Assembly: GCA_025060245.1 (NCBI GenBank)
Contig: JANXCP010000004.1
Location: forward strand, 1 to 41,469
Source: Thermoanaerobaculum sp.
GTDB taxonomy: Bacteria > Acidobacteriota > Thermoanaerobaculia > Thermoanaerobaculales > Thermoanaerobaculaceae
Direction: 5' to 3'
Length of the DNA stretch: 41,469 bases
Position 1 is the stretch's first letter. Every line of letters starts with the position of its first letter. Positions 1 to 8,899 of the stretch are shown here, piece by piece. The translations under genes were made by a program, and so were the position numbers. The notes under the pieces are model-generated. The model was not told where the DNA came from. It saw only the letters and a program-made list of their open reading frames with translations, and ran no database searches.

Positions 1-498
1 GCCGGTGGCAGTGGTGATCAAGGCTTCAGAAATACCCGCGGCTACCGCCCCGGGGTTGGATAGACCCGCCTGGGCCAAGGTGGCAAAGGACTTGATCATG
101 CCGGTAACCGTCCCCAAAAAGCCCATCATGGGAGAGATGTTGGCCGAGGTGGCGAGCACCATGAGCCCCCGCTCCAGCCGAGCGCTTTCAAAAACCGCTG
201 CCGACTCAATGTTCTTCTCAATGTCCTCTTTTGGATGACCGTAACGCGCCAGAGCAGCCTTGACCACCGAGGCCACCGGTCCCTGATACTCCTCGCAAAC
301 CTTCATGGCGCCCCGCACATCCCGGTTCACCAGCAACGCCTTGCGGACCTTGGAGAGAAACTCGTTGACGTTCACCTTGGCCTTGCGCAGTGCCAACCCA
401 CGCTCCACAATAAAGGTGGCCGTCAGCAACGAAAAGACCAAAAGAGGCCACATCACAATGCCGCCTTGTTGAAAATAAAGCACGAGATCTCCGAACAC
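1..498 (-). CDS. MotA/TolQ/ExbB proton channel family protein (3' end beyond window)
   Basis: Minus-strand translation from GTG at 498 preceded by AGGAGG: VFGDLVLYFQQGGIVMWPLLVFSLLTATFIVERGLALRKAKVN...ERGLMVLATSANISPMMGFLGTVTGMIKSFATLAQAGLSNPGAVAAGISEALITTAT; hallmark ExbB/TolQ core. Confidence 0.88.
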   Translation of the reverse strand, partial: MFGDLVLYFQQGGIVMWPLLVFSLLTATFIVERGLALRKAKVNVNEFLSKVRKALLVNRDVRGAMKVCEEYQGPVASVVKAALARYGHPKEDIEKNIESAAVFESARLERGLMVLATSANISPMMGFLGTVTGMIKSFATLAQAGLSNPGAVAAGISEALITTATG

Positions 499-639
499 GG
501 CTTCCTCCTCACTTTCCCGGGCTTGCGCGTATTCGCGTAAGCTCCGTCAGTTTTGCCGGGTAGGGGCCACCTGCCCGCGGCTTGGTGAGGCTAGCACAGG
601 AACAAAAGCCGAGTCAACGACCAGGGCCAGCCGCACTGG

Positions 640-1164
640 TCACCCCAGGGGCTGCAGGACTTGCAGTTCCAGCAGGTGGCACAACGCCAATGCCAACGCA
701 TCGGCGGCATCGGGGGGGAGGGGCTGGGGCAAGGAGAGGAACCGCTGGACAAACCACGCCACTTGTTGCTTTTCCGCCCGTCCATTTCCCACCACCCAGG
801 CCTTCACCCGTGCAGGTTCATACTCCACCACCGCACATCCCTGGCTCCCCACCACCGCCAGCAGCGCCCCGCGCGTCTCAGCCAAGAGAAGGCTAGCTTT
901 TTGAAACCTAGCGACAAAGGGGGTTTCCACCGCCACCACCTGCGGGCGCCAGGTGGCCAAAACGCTGCGCAGTTGCCCACTCAAATCGGCCAGGACCTCG
1001 GCCCGCGGTTTCGTTCTCTTGCCCTTGAGGCCGCCCCAGGCCGCCCGCACGACCCGTCCTTCTAACGCCTCAAGATAACCCCAACCCGTGACCTGGGTGC
1101 CTGGGTCCACCCCCAGCACACGCAGAGGCTCAGTGGGCTTCCAGCAGGCGGGCGTCAATGTCAA
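640..1164 (-). CDS. ruvC: Crossover junction endodeoxyribonuclease RuvC
   Basis: [25 protein letters not shown] and C-terminal [12 protein letters not shown] acidic motifs; follows yebC. Exact start uncertain. Confidence 0.9.
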   Translation of the reverse strand: MTLTPACWKPTEPLRVLGVDPGTQVTGWGYLEALEGRVVRAAWGGLKGKRTKPRAEVLADLSGQLRSVLATWRPQVVAVETPFVARFQKASLLLAETRGALLAVVGSQGCAVVEYEPARVKAWVVGNGRAEKQQVAWFVQRFLSLPQPLPPDAADALALALCHLLELQVLQPLG

Positions 1165-1876
1165 AGTTGGCCCATACGTTTTGCACGTCGTCGTGATCCT
1201 CGAAGGCTTCCATGAGGCGGATCATCTGCTCCGCTCGCTTGTCCTCCAACCGCACCTGGGTCGTCGGCACCATCTCAATCTTCGCTTGCTCCACCACGTA
1301 CGACTTGGACTCTAAGGCGGCTTTGACCTTATGGAGGTCCTCAGGGGCGGTATAAATTTCGTAAAACTCCGGGTCGTCGGCAAAGAAATCCTCTGCCCCC
1401 GCCTCCAGAGCTACCTCCATCACCGCGTCCTCTGAGCCCGAACCCTTGGCAACCAGCAAGTAGCCCTGCTTTTTGAACAGGAACGCCACGCACCCGCTTT
1501 CCCCCAAGTTTCCCCCGTGTTTAGCAAAGAGGTGGCGGATCTCGGCTGTGGTGCGGTTGCGGTTATCGGTCAACACCTGCAACATGACCGCCACACCTCC
1601 CGGGCCGTACCCTTCGTACATTACCTCTTCGTAGGTGACCCCAGGCAATTCACCGGTCCCGCGCTGAATGGCTTTGGTGATGTTTTCCTGCGGCATGTTC
1701 GCTGCTCGCGCCGCCTGAATGGCCGTGCGCAGTCGCGGGTTGGCTTCGGGATCTCCGCCCCCAAGGCGGGCAGCGGTGGTGATCTCGCGGATCAGCTTGG
1801 TAAAGAGCTTGCCCCTCTTGGCGTCAAGCTTGCTTTTCTTGTGCTTAATGGTGCTCCATTTGTTGTGCCCTGACAT
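1130..1876 (-). CDS. yebC: YebC/PmpR family transcriptional regulator / translation factor
   Basis: [32 protein letters not shown]...; canonical YebC N-terminus and length (248 aa). Confidence 0.96.
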   Translation of the reverse strand: MSGHNKWSTIKHKKSKLDAKRGKLFTKLIREITTAARLGGGDPEANPRLRTAIQAARAANMPQENITKAIQRGTGELPGVTYEEVMYEGYGPGGVAVMLQVLTDNRNRTTAEIRHLFAKHGGNLGESGCVAFLFKKQGYLLVAKGSGSEDAVMEVALEAGAEDFFADDPEFYEIYTAPEDLHKVKAALESKSYVVEQAKIEMVPTTQVRLEDKRAEQMIRLMEAFEDHDDVQNVWANFDIDARLLEAH

Positions 1877-1887
1877 AAGACGCTCCC

Positions 1888-1901
1888 GGCCTGATCAGGC
1901 C
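1888..1901. promoter_or_regulatory. Perfect 14-bp palindrome GGCCTGATCAGGCC between divergent yebC and kinase gene; candidate operator
   Basis: Direct sequence; lies 8 nt upstream of a -10-like TATATT (1909-1914). Confidence 0.35.
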
Positions 1902-1905
1902 TGTC

Positions 1906-1914
1906 TGCTATATT
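1906..1914 (+). promoter_or_regulatory. Putative extended -10 element TGCTATATT upstream of kinase gene
   Basis: TGnTATAAT-like match; no good -35. Confidence 0.35.
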
Positions 1915-1996
1915 CTACAACCACGGCGTTCCCTTGACGTGACCGCCAGCTGTGGGGGACAATGATCCCAGTTGGAGCGAGAGGTGGGATGGTCCC

Positions 1997-4735
1997 ATGA
2001 AACCAACAGTCCTCCTCGTTGATTACGAGCCCCGTAACGCCACCCGGTACGCCGCCGCTCTAGCCTCCCTGGGAGTTGAGTTCCTCTCCGCCACCGATGT
2101 GGATGGGGCCGTCGCGCACTGCAGCAAGGTGGAACCCTCCCTGGTTCTGCTGACCTCCGTGCTGCCCCGCGTGAAAGTGGAGGATGCTATTACCCAGTTG
2201 CGCGCGCGCGCCGGTCTGCGCTCCACCCCCTTTGTGGTGTTGATGAGCGGGTACAACGGTAGGGATACGAGGGCCGACGCCGAACGCCTAGGGGCGCAAG
2301 ATATTCTCCCAAAGCCCTTTTCCGATCAGCAACTACGGGATTGCGTGCGCTTTTGGCTAGAAAGCAGTGCGCGCGGTGCCAGCCTGTCGGAAAAAACCAA
2401 AGTGGAGATCTTGGAAGCCCTCAAGCAACAGGGTGCCCAGGGCGGGGGGATCACCTCCCAAGAGCTGTTTGGCGATCTTCTGGAAGAAGAGGGGCCTAGC
2501 CCCGCGGACACCCAACGGATTCGCGTGGAGCCGAAAGCACCGGTGGTGAAGAAAGTGCCGTCACCAGAGGCCACCGCTCCCCAGCCACCTTCCACCCCAG
2601 CCGTCCCGGCCCAGCCCGCTTCGCCGCCGCGCCAGGTTCCAGCTCCCAAGGGGGTGGTGGAGGATGTGGAGCGGGTATTGGAGGCTACCATCGCCGACGT
2701 CCTCAAAGGCGAGGAGAAGCGGCAAAAACCGGTTGAGGATACCGGGACCAAACGGGTGGAAGAGCTCTTGTCCCAAACCCTCTCGGGGCTCGAGGTCCCG
2801 GTCAAACCCAAACCCGCGGCCCCCCCCAAGCCTCCCACCTCCCCGGCTCCACCCACCCCGACGGCACGGCCCCAGCCTCCGCAGGTGGAGACCCCGACCC
2901 CTCCCGCCACCACTGGCACCGCCTTCGGCCAGTACGAGCTTATCGCCCACATAGCCACCGGAGGTATGGCGGAGGTCTATAAAGCGCGGATGAAAGGGCT
3001 GGAAGGGTTCCAAAAGATCGTGGCCATCAAGCGCATCCTCCCCCACCTCACCGACAACGATGAGTTCGTCACCATGTTTGTGGACGAGGCCAAACTGGCC
3101 GCCCAGCTCCAACACCCCAACATCATCCATATCTACGACCTCGGGAAGATTGACCGGTCTTACTACATTGCCATGGAGTACATTGACGGCCTGGACCTGC
3201 GCTCCATCCTGATGCGGCTCCAGGCCAAAGGACAGCGCTTCCCATTGCCCCTCGCCCTCTACGTGGGTGCACGCCTCGCCGATGCCTTGGATTACGCCCA
3301 CCGAAAGCGGGATTTTAAAGGTCAAGCCATGGCGCTGGTGCACCGCGACGTTTCCCCGCAAAACGTGTTGATCTCCTACGAAGGGGAAATCAAGCTGTGC
3401 GATTTCGGCATTGCCAAAGCCGCTTCCAAGGCCTCCCACACCCGCGCCGGCGCGCTCAAGGGCAAACTGCAGTACATGTCCCCGGAGCAGGCTTGGGGCA
3501 AAGACCTGGATCACCGTTCGGACATCTTTTCCTTGGGCTTGGTGCTGTACGAAATGGTGGTAGGTCGCAAGGCTTTCAGCGGGGACTCGGAGCTATCCAT
3601 CCTGGAGCAGGTGCGCAGTCCCCGCCTCACCCCACCGCGGGAGCTCGATCCCACGATTCCCCCGGAGGTGGAACAAATCCTTCTGAAAGCCCTGAAGGAA
3701 AAACGCGAGGAGCGCTACCAGTCGGCCGCCGACATGGCGCAAGATCTGGAAGCGGCCATGCGCGCTTTTGAGCCAGCGCCCAGCGCCGCTCAGCTTGCCG
3801 CCTTCGTCTGCGACCTGGAGGGGCGCGAGCGCCCCGCCTTGGCCACCGAAGCAGCGACCGTGCGCATCCCGACGCCGGCGCCGACCCCGCGACCAGCGGA
3901 AGCTCCGCCGGTCCCCGAAGCCAAGCCAGCCCCGCGGCCGGCTCCCGCACCTGCGCCCATTCCCGAGTTGAAGCCCGCGGTCCCTCAACGTCGGGCACCC
4001 TCGCCTTTGGTGTGGGCGGTCCCCTTGGGTTTGCTTTTCGCCGCGGCAGGGTACTGGTTGTTCACCCAGCGGCAACAGGCCCCGCCTGCGCCGCTGGCAC
4101 CCCCAATCCCCGCGGAACAGGTGGCACAGGCAACACCTGCACCCCTAGGGGAGCAACCCATGGCCTCCGAGCAGGAGCCGGTACCCACTCCCATCCCCCA
4201 GCCTGCGTTGGCCACCCCTGTGGTACAGGAAATCCCAACCCCCGCTCCGGTCACTCGGCCCACGGCGGCTCCCACACCGGCGCCCACCAGAGCCCCCGTG
4301 GCGGTCCCCACCTCCCCCCCGGCAGTGGCACCTCCCCCGGTGGCCGCCGAACCCGAGCCAACCCCTGAACCCACAGCCACGCCGCGACCCTCCCCGACTC
4401 CAGCACCGGTGGTGGCCCAGGTTCCAGGGCCCACGGTGAAGGAAGGTGATTTTGTGGAGGTTCCGGACGTGTGGCCCGAGGCCATCGTCATGCCCAAACC
4501 TGCCTACCCGCCTTTGGCGGCACGGCAACGCCAAGGGGGCACGGTGATTTTGCGCGTGCTTGTGGATGAAAATGGCATCGTGCGGGATGTTCAGGTAGCC
4601 CGGGGGATTCGCCCGGATTTAGGTCTTGACGCGGCCGCAGTGGCAGCGGTAAAGAACTGGCGGTACCGACCCGCCACTAAAGACGGGGTTAGAGTGAAGA
4701 CTTGGTTTACGCAACCCATCCAGTTTAGGCCCTAG
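1997..4735 (+). CDS. Serine/threonine protein kinase with N-terminal degenerate receiver domain, TM segment, Pro-rich linker and C-terminal TonB domain
   Basis: REC-like MKPTVLLVDYEPRN...LVLLTSVLP...LPKPF; kinase GGMAEVYKA, VAIKRI, VHRDVSPQNVL, DFGIAKA; TM SPLVWAVPLGLLFAAAGYWLF; TonB_C PAYPPLAARQRQGGTVILRVLVDENGIVRDVQV...AVKNWRYRPA. ORF opens at 1952; 1997 ATG preferred. Confidence 0.9.
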   Translation: MKPTVLLVDYEPRNATRYAAALASLGVEFLSATDVDGAVAHCSKVEPSLVLLTSVLPRVKVEDAITQLRARAGLRSTPFVVLMSGYNGRDTRADAERLGAQDILPKPFSDQQLRDCVRFWLESSARGASLSEKTKVEILEALKQQGAQGGGITSQELFGDLLEEEGPSPADTQRIRVEPKAPVVKKVPSPEATAPQPPSTPAVPAQPASPPRQVPAPKGVVEDVERVLEATIADVLKGEEKRQKPVEDTGTKRVEELLSQTLSGLEVPVKPKPAAPPKPPTSPAPPTPTARPQPPQVETPTPPATTGTAFGQYELIAHIATGGMAEVYKARMKGLEGFQKIVAIKRILPHLTDNDEFVTMFVDEAKLAAQLQHPNIIHIYDLGKIDRSYYIAMEYIDGLDLRSILMRLQAKGQRFPLPLALYVGARLADALDYAHRKRDFKGQAMALVHRDVSPQNVLISYEGEIKLCDFGIAKAASKASHTRAGALKGKLQYMSPEQAWGKDLDHRSDIFSLGLVLYEMVVGRKAFSGDSELSILEQVRSPRLTPPRELDPTIPPEVEQILLKALKEKREERYQSAADMAQDLEAAMRAFEPAPSAAQLAAFVCDLEGRERPALATEAATVRIPTPAPTPRPAEAPPVPEAKPAPRPAPAPAPIPELKPAVPQRRAPSPLVWAVPLGLLFAAAGYWLFTQRQQAPPAPLAPPIPAEQVAQATPAPLGEQPMASEQEPVPTPIPQPALATPVVQEIPTPAPVTRPTAAPTPAPTRAPVAVPTSPPAVAPPPVAAEPEPTPEPTATPRPSPTPAPVVAQVPGPTVKEGDFVEVPDVWPEAIVMPKPAYPPLAARQRQGGTVILRVLVDENGIVRDVQVARGIRPDLGLDAAAVAAVKNWRYRPATKDGVRVKTWFTQPIQFRP

Positions 4736-4753
4736 AGCGAAGGAGGAACGACC

Positions 4754-4978
4754 ATGCCGGTTTTGACGGAACAACAGCGTAAGTTTTACGAGGAAACCCT
4801 AAAGGTAACCAAGCAAGAGATCCAAGACTTGGAAAACCAAATTCAGGAAGAGCTCCAGCGGGTGAAGCAACGCATTGCCGAACTGCAGGCGGCGCAAAAA
4901 GCGGCCCGGCAAATGTACGACGCGGCCTGCCAGCGTCTCGGGATTCCCAACGACCTCGAGGAAAGCCCGGCGGCCTAA
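4754..4978 (+). CDS. Small coiled-coil protein of unknown function (74 aa)
   Basis: AAGGAGGAACGACCATG; heptad-like EEL/QRVKQRIAELQAAQKAARQ; followed by hairpin. Confidence 0.7.
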   Translation: MPVLTEQQRKFYEETLKVTKQEIQDLENQIQEELQRVKQRIAELQAAQKAARQMYDAACQRLGIPNDLEESPAA

Positions 4979-5016
4979 CTTGGGCAAAACCCCCATTGCG
5001 GGGGTTTTTGCTCAAG
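4979..5016 (+). terminator. Probable Rho-independent-type hairpin
   Basis: CTTGGGCAAAACCCCC-ATTGC-GGGGGTTTTTGCTCAAG inverted repeat immediately after the 74-aa ORF stop. Confidence 0.65.
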
Positions 5017-5035
5017 TTTCGGGTAAGCTTGCACT

Positions 5036-5869
5036 ATGGTTTGGTTTCGCCGAACCAACCGAGAGGAGCGCCCGGCCAGTCGCGTGCCCGAGGGCTTGTG
5101 GGTGAAGTGCGAGGGCTGTCGGGAAATCCTTTACCGCAAGGAGCTGGAACGTTCGCTTTTTGTCTGCCCACGTTGCGGCCATCACCACCGCATCTCCGCC
5201 CGGACTCGCCTGGCCCAACTGTTTGACAACGGCGAGTGGAAAGAGCTCTTTGGCAACGTGTACTCCACCGATCCCCTGGAGTTCGTGGACTCCAAGCCCT
5301 ACGGGGAGCGGCTCAAGGCCCTTAAGGAAAAAGGGCTGAGACACGACGCCATGCTCATCGGCTTGGGCAAAATGGGCGGGCGCCGAGTCATCATTGGCGC
5401 CATGGAGTACGCCTTCATGGGGGGCTCCATGGGCTCGGCCATGGGGGAAAAGCTCACCCGTGCCATTGAACGTTGCCTGAAGACCCGCACCCCGCTGATC
5501 ACGGTGTCCTGCTCTGGCGGCGCCCGCATGCAGGAAGGTGTGCTCTCCCTCATGCAGCTGGGCAAGATTTGCACCGCCTTAGCCAAGCTGCACCAGGCTA
5601 GAGTCCCCTTCATTTCGGTCCTCACCGATCCCACCACCGGCGGTGTCACCGCTTCCTTCGCCATGCTGGGCGACATCAACATCGGTGAGCCAGGCGCCCT
5701 CATTGGCTTTGCTGGCCCACGGGTCATTGAGCAAACGATCCGGCAAAAGCTCCCGGAAGGCTTCCAGCGAGCGGAGTTCCTGCTGGAACATGGGATGTTG
5801 GACCGCGTGGTCCCTCGGGGCGAGCTGAAGGAGACCCTCGTGAAGTGTCTCGCTCTGTTGAGCGACTAG
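5036..5869 (+). CDS. accD: Acetyl-CoA carboxylase carboxyltransferase subunit beta
   Basis: N-terminal CxxC...CxxC zinc ribbon (VKCEGCREILY...FVCPRCGHHHRI), SCSGGARMQEG, SVLTDPTTGGVTASFA. Confidence 0.96.
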   Translation: MVWFRRTNREERPASRVPEGLWVKCEGCREILYRKELERSLFVCPRCGHHHRISARTRLAQLFDNGEWKELFGNVYSTDPLEFVDSKPYGERLKALKEKGLRHDAMLIGLGKMGGRRVIIGAMEYAFMGGSMGSAMGEKLTRAIERCLKTRTPLITVSCSGGARMQEGVLSLMQLGKICTALAKLHQARVPFISVLTDPTTGGVTASFAMLGDINIGEPGALIGFAGPRVIEQTIRQKLPEGFQRAEFLLEHGMLDRVVPRGELKETLVKCLALLSD

Positions 5870-7116
5870 AGCTGGATTCGCTGCTGGCAGGCCGTTGGGA
5901 GACCCGGGTCGTCCCCGGCCTTGAGCGGATCGTGCAGGTGCTGGCTGCCCTAGGAAGCCCCGAGACCCGTTACCCTTCCGTCTTGGTCTTGGGGACCAAC
6001 GGGAAGGGGTCCACCTGCGCGTTCCTTGCCTCGCTGCTGCAGGCCATGGGACTGAAGGTGGGTCTTTACACTTCCCCCCATCTGGTGCGGGTGGAGGAGC
6101 GCATCCGCATCAACGGCAAGCCGTTGGCACCCCAGGAAGTGCTCAGCTGGGTACGGCAGCTGGAGTCCTGGCCGCAGCTTTCCTTTTTTGAAACCCTCAC
6201 CGCCGTGGCCTTTGCCGCCTTTGCCGAGCACGCGGTGGATGTGGCGGTGGTGGAAGCCGGTCTGGGTGGGCGGTGGGACGCCACCAACGCCAAGCGGCAC
6301 GAGGTGGCGTTGCTGACCAACGTGGGCACTGACCATCGGGAGTGGCTTGGCCCCACGCGCGCCCACATTGCCGCGGAAAAGGCAGCGGCCATCCGCGGTT
6401 GTGAAGGCATCCTCGGCCAATGGGATCGCTTGCTGCTTCCCATCATTAAAGCCCACGCCGACCCCGCCACACCCCTCACCCCGGCCACAGCCTGGGCGCA
6501 GGTCCGCCTGGCACGGGAGCGCCGCCAAGGGCTGTTCTGTACCGTCACGGCTAAGGCCCTTGGCAGCTCCTGGACCGTGCAGCTTCCCTTGGCCGGCCGC
6601 TTCCAAGTGGCTAACTACCGGTTGGCCTTGGCCGGGCTGGCAGCCCTCTGCCACCACCGGCTGATCCCTACCCCTTCGGTGGCCGCCCTCATCGCCGGCA
6701 CCCAGGCCACCCAGTGGCCCGGAAGACTGCAGCCGCTTCATTGGCGGGGAAAGTGCTTTTTCCTTGACGGCGCGCACAACCTGGAAGCGGTGGGGGCCCT
6801 CGTGACCAGCCTACGGCAAACCGAACTGGCGGGGGAGTTGGATCTGATCTTTTCCTGCCTGGCCGACAAGCCTTTGGCCGCCATGGCCCGCCGACTGCTG
6901 CCCGTGGTGCGCCAGGTGCAGGTGGTGCCGGTGGACTCCCCCCGGGGCCGGGATCTTGACGAGCTCCAACGCGCCTTCCCCGGCTCACGCGCGGCAGCGA
7001 GCCTGAGGCAGGCCCTGGAGGAAGCCTCCCCGGAGCGCCCCACCCTCATCACCGGCTCCCTGCGCCTGGTGGGAGAGGCCCTCGCGGTGCTGCAGGCGGA
7101 CCCATGGACCGGGTAA
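5845..7116 (+). CDS. folC: Bifunctional folylpolyglutamate synthase/dihydrofolate synthase
   Basis: VLGTNGKGSTCAFLASLL, GLYTSPHLVRVEERI, VEAGLGGRWDATN, LDGAHN motifs; GTG start overlapping accD. Confidence 0.93.
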   Translation: MSRSVERLELDSLLAGRWETRVVPGLERIVQVLAALGSPETRYPSVLVLGTNGKGSTCAFLASLLQAMGLKVGLYTSPHLVRVEERIRINGKPLAPQEVLSWVRQLESWPQLSFFETLTAVAFAAFAEHAVDVAVVEAGLGGRWDATNAKRHEVALLTNVGTDHREWLGPTRAHIAAEKAAAIRGCEGILGQWDRLLLPIIKAHADPATPLTPATAWAQVRLARERRQGLFCTVTAKALGSSWTVQLPLAGRFQVANYRLALAGLAALCHHRLIPTPSVAALIAGTQATQWPGRLQPLHWRGKCFFLDGAHNLEAVGALVTSLRQTELAGELDLIFSCLADKPLAAMARRLLPVVRQVQVVPVDSPRGRDLDELQRAFPGSRAAASLRQALEEASPERPTLITGSLRLVGEALAVLQADPWTG

Positions 7117-8441
7117 GGCCACGCTTGCGGGCGTTCCTGGAGGCGCAGGAAGAGGAACGGCTGGCCCCCTACGCCACCTTGTCTCGGCACGCCACGCGGA
7201 GGCACCCTCTGTCCACCCCGGATCCGGAAGAGGACTACCGCACCCATTTTGCCCGCGACCGCGACCGCATCCTCCACGCCCGGGCCTTCCGGCGGCTCAA
7301 GCACAAAACCCAGGTGTACGTCCCTCACACCGCCGATCACCCGCGTACTCGCCTCACCCACACCTTGGAAGTGGCGCAGCTGTCGCGGACCATAGCCCGT
7401 GCCCTGGGCTTGAACGAGGACCTGGCGGAAGCCATTGCCTTGGGGCATGACCTGGGTCACACACCCTTTGGCCACTCCGGTGAGAAAGTCTTGGCCCGCA
7501 TCCTCCGCGGGGAAGAGCCCACCTGTCCCCTGCCGCCCGCGCTGGTGGCGGAGGTGGGTACCTTCAAGCACAATTACCACTCCCTTCGGGTCGTGGACTT
7601 GCTGGAGCAACGCTACCCCACCCCCGGCCTCAACCTGACCGACCAGGTGCGGGAGGGCATCCTCAAGCACACCTCGTGGACCCCCGATTTGCCCTTTCCC
7701 CTGCCCAACCGCGAGGGGTTACGGTGGGATCGCCCGTGCCACCTGGAGGGGCAAGTGGTGGCGCTGGCTGATGAGATTGCCCAGCAGACCCACGACCTGG
7801 AAGACGGCCTGGCCAACGAGGCGGTGAACCTGCCAGCGGTGGAGCGGTTAGGACTCATCCAACGGGCCATTGCCGTCCTCGGGGCCACGTACGCCAAGGA
7901 GCCATCTGCCTTCCGCCGCGCCGCTGGGCTGCAACGGACCCTCATCCACTTACTGGTGACCGACACGGTGCGCCATAGCGCCGGCCAACTGACCCACCTG
8001 GCCCAACGGCATCGCCTACGTTCCCGGGAGGATTGGCAGGCCTTCCTCGCCGACGAGGGGCCCCTCGCGGTGGGCCTCTCGCCCCAGTTGGAGCCCCTGT
8101 TCGCAGAGTTGCGAGGGTTTATCTACCAGTTCATCATCAACCACCAGGAGGTCAACCTGCAGGATCACCGCGCCCACCTGGTGGTGACGGGGCTCTTCCG
8201 CGCCTATTACCTCAACCCCCTCACGTTGCCTGCCTACGTCCTGCGCCGCTTTGCTGAACTTTCGGGGCGCCCCTACCTGCGCGACGTGCCCTTGTCAGAG
8301 ACCCGCCAAGAAGTGCAGCAGCACTACCTGCCCAACCCCCTTTTCGTGCGGGTCCTGGTGGACCACTTGGCTGGAATGTCGGATCGCTTTGCCCTGGCGG
8401 AGTACGAATCGTTGTACCATCCTCGAGCCGGTTCTTGGTGA
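7104..8441 (+). CDS. dgt: Deoxyguanosinetriphosphate triphosphohydrolase-like HD protein
   Basis: RDRDRILHARAFRRLKHKTQVY, RLTHTLEVAQLSRTIARAL, ALGHDLGHTPFGHSGE. Confidence 0.92.
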   Translation: MDRVRPRLRAFLEAQEEERLAPYATLSRHATRRHPLSTPDPEEDYRTHFARDRDRILHARAFRRLKHKTQVYVPHTADHPRTRLTHTLEVAQLSRTIARALGLNEDLAEAIALGHDLGHTPFGHSGEKVLARILRGEEPTCPLPPALVAEVGTFKHNYHSLRVVDLLEQRYPTPGLNLTDQVREGILKHTSWTPDLPFPLPNREGLRWDRPCHLEGQVVALADEIAQQTHDLEDGLANEAVNLPAVERLGLIQRAIAVLGATYAKEPSAFRRAAGLQRTLIHLLVTDTVRHSAGQLTHLAQRHRLRSREDWQAFLADEGPLAVGLSPQLEPLFAELRGFIYQFIINHQEVNLQDHRAHLVVTGLFRAYYLNPLTLPAYVLRRFAELSGRPYLRDVPLSETRQEVQQHYLPNPLFVRVLVDHLAGMSDRFALAEYESLYHPRAGSW

Positions 8442-8455
8442 GCCGGCAAAAACCC

Positions 8456-8899
8456 ATGAAGGTCCTGATCGCCTCCGACCACGCTGGCTTCGCCCTCAAG
8501 CAGGCGCTCAAAGCTCACCTGCAAGGGGCGGGGCATGAGGTGGTGGATCTGGGGGCCTTTTCCGCCGACCCTGCGGATTACCCCGATTTCGCTCACGCCT
8601 TAGCGCAACAGATCCAACGGGAACCGGGAGCCCGCGGCATCCTCATCTGCGCCACAGGTATTGGGATGAGCATGGCCGCCAACCGGCACCCCGGGGTGCG
8701 GGCAGCCCTCTGCCACGACGCCTATACCGCTGAGATGGCTCGCCGGCACAACGACGCCAACATCCTCTGTTTAGGGGGAAAAGTCACCGGTGAAGCGGTG
8801 GCCCGACAAATGGTGGAGATCTTCTTGGCCACGCCCTTTGACGGGGGTCGGCACAGTGGCCGCGTGGCCAAACTGGAGGCATACCATGGACCAGCGTGA
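8456..8899 (+). CDS. rpiB: Ribose-5-phosphate isomerase B
   Basis: [53 protein letters not shown]. Confidence 0.95.
   Translation: MKVLIASDHAGFALKQALKAHLQGAGHEVVDLGAFSADPADYPDFAHALAQQIQREPGARGILICATGIGMSMAANRHPGVRAALCHDAYTAEMARRHNDANILCLGGKVTGEAVARQMVEIFLATPFDGGRHSGRVAKLEAYHGPA

Noticed and set aside
2326-3514. Long minus-strand ORFs (210 and 317 aa)
   Set aside because: Antisense to the kinase-TonB gene; Gly/Gly-Val-rich translation mirrors the Pro/Ala-rich sense codons.
3985-4534. Gly-rich antisense ORFs over the Pro/Thr/Ala linker (possible repeat protein)
   Set aside because: They mirror the kinase linker's repetitive codons; no independent start signals.
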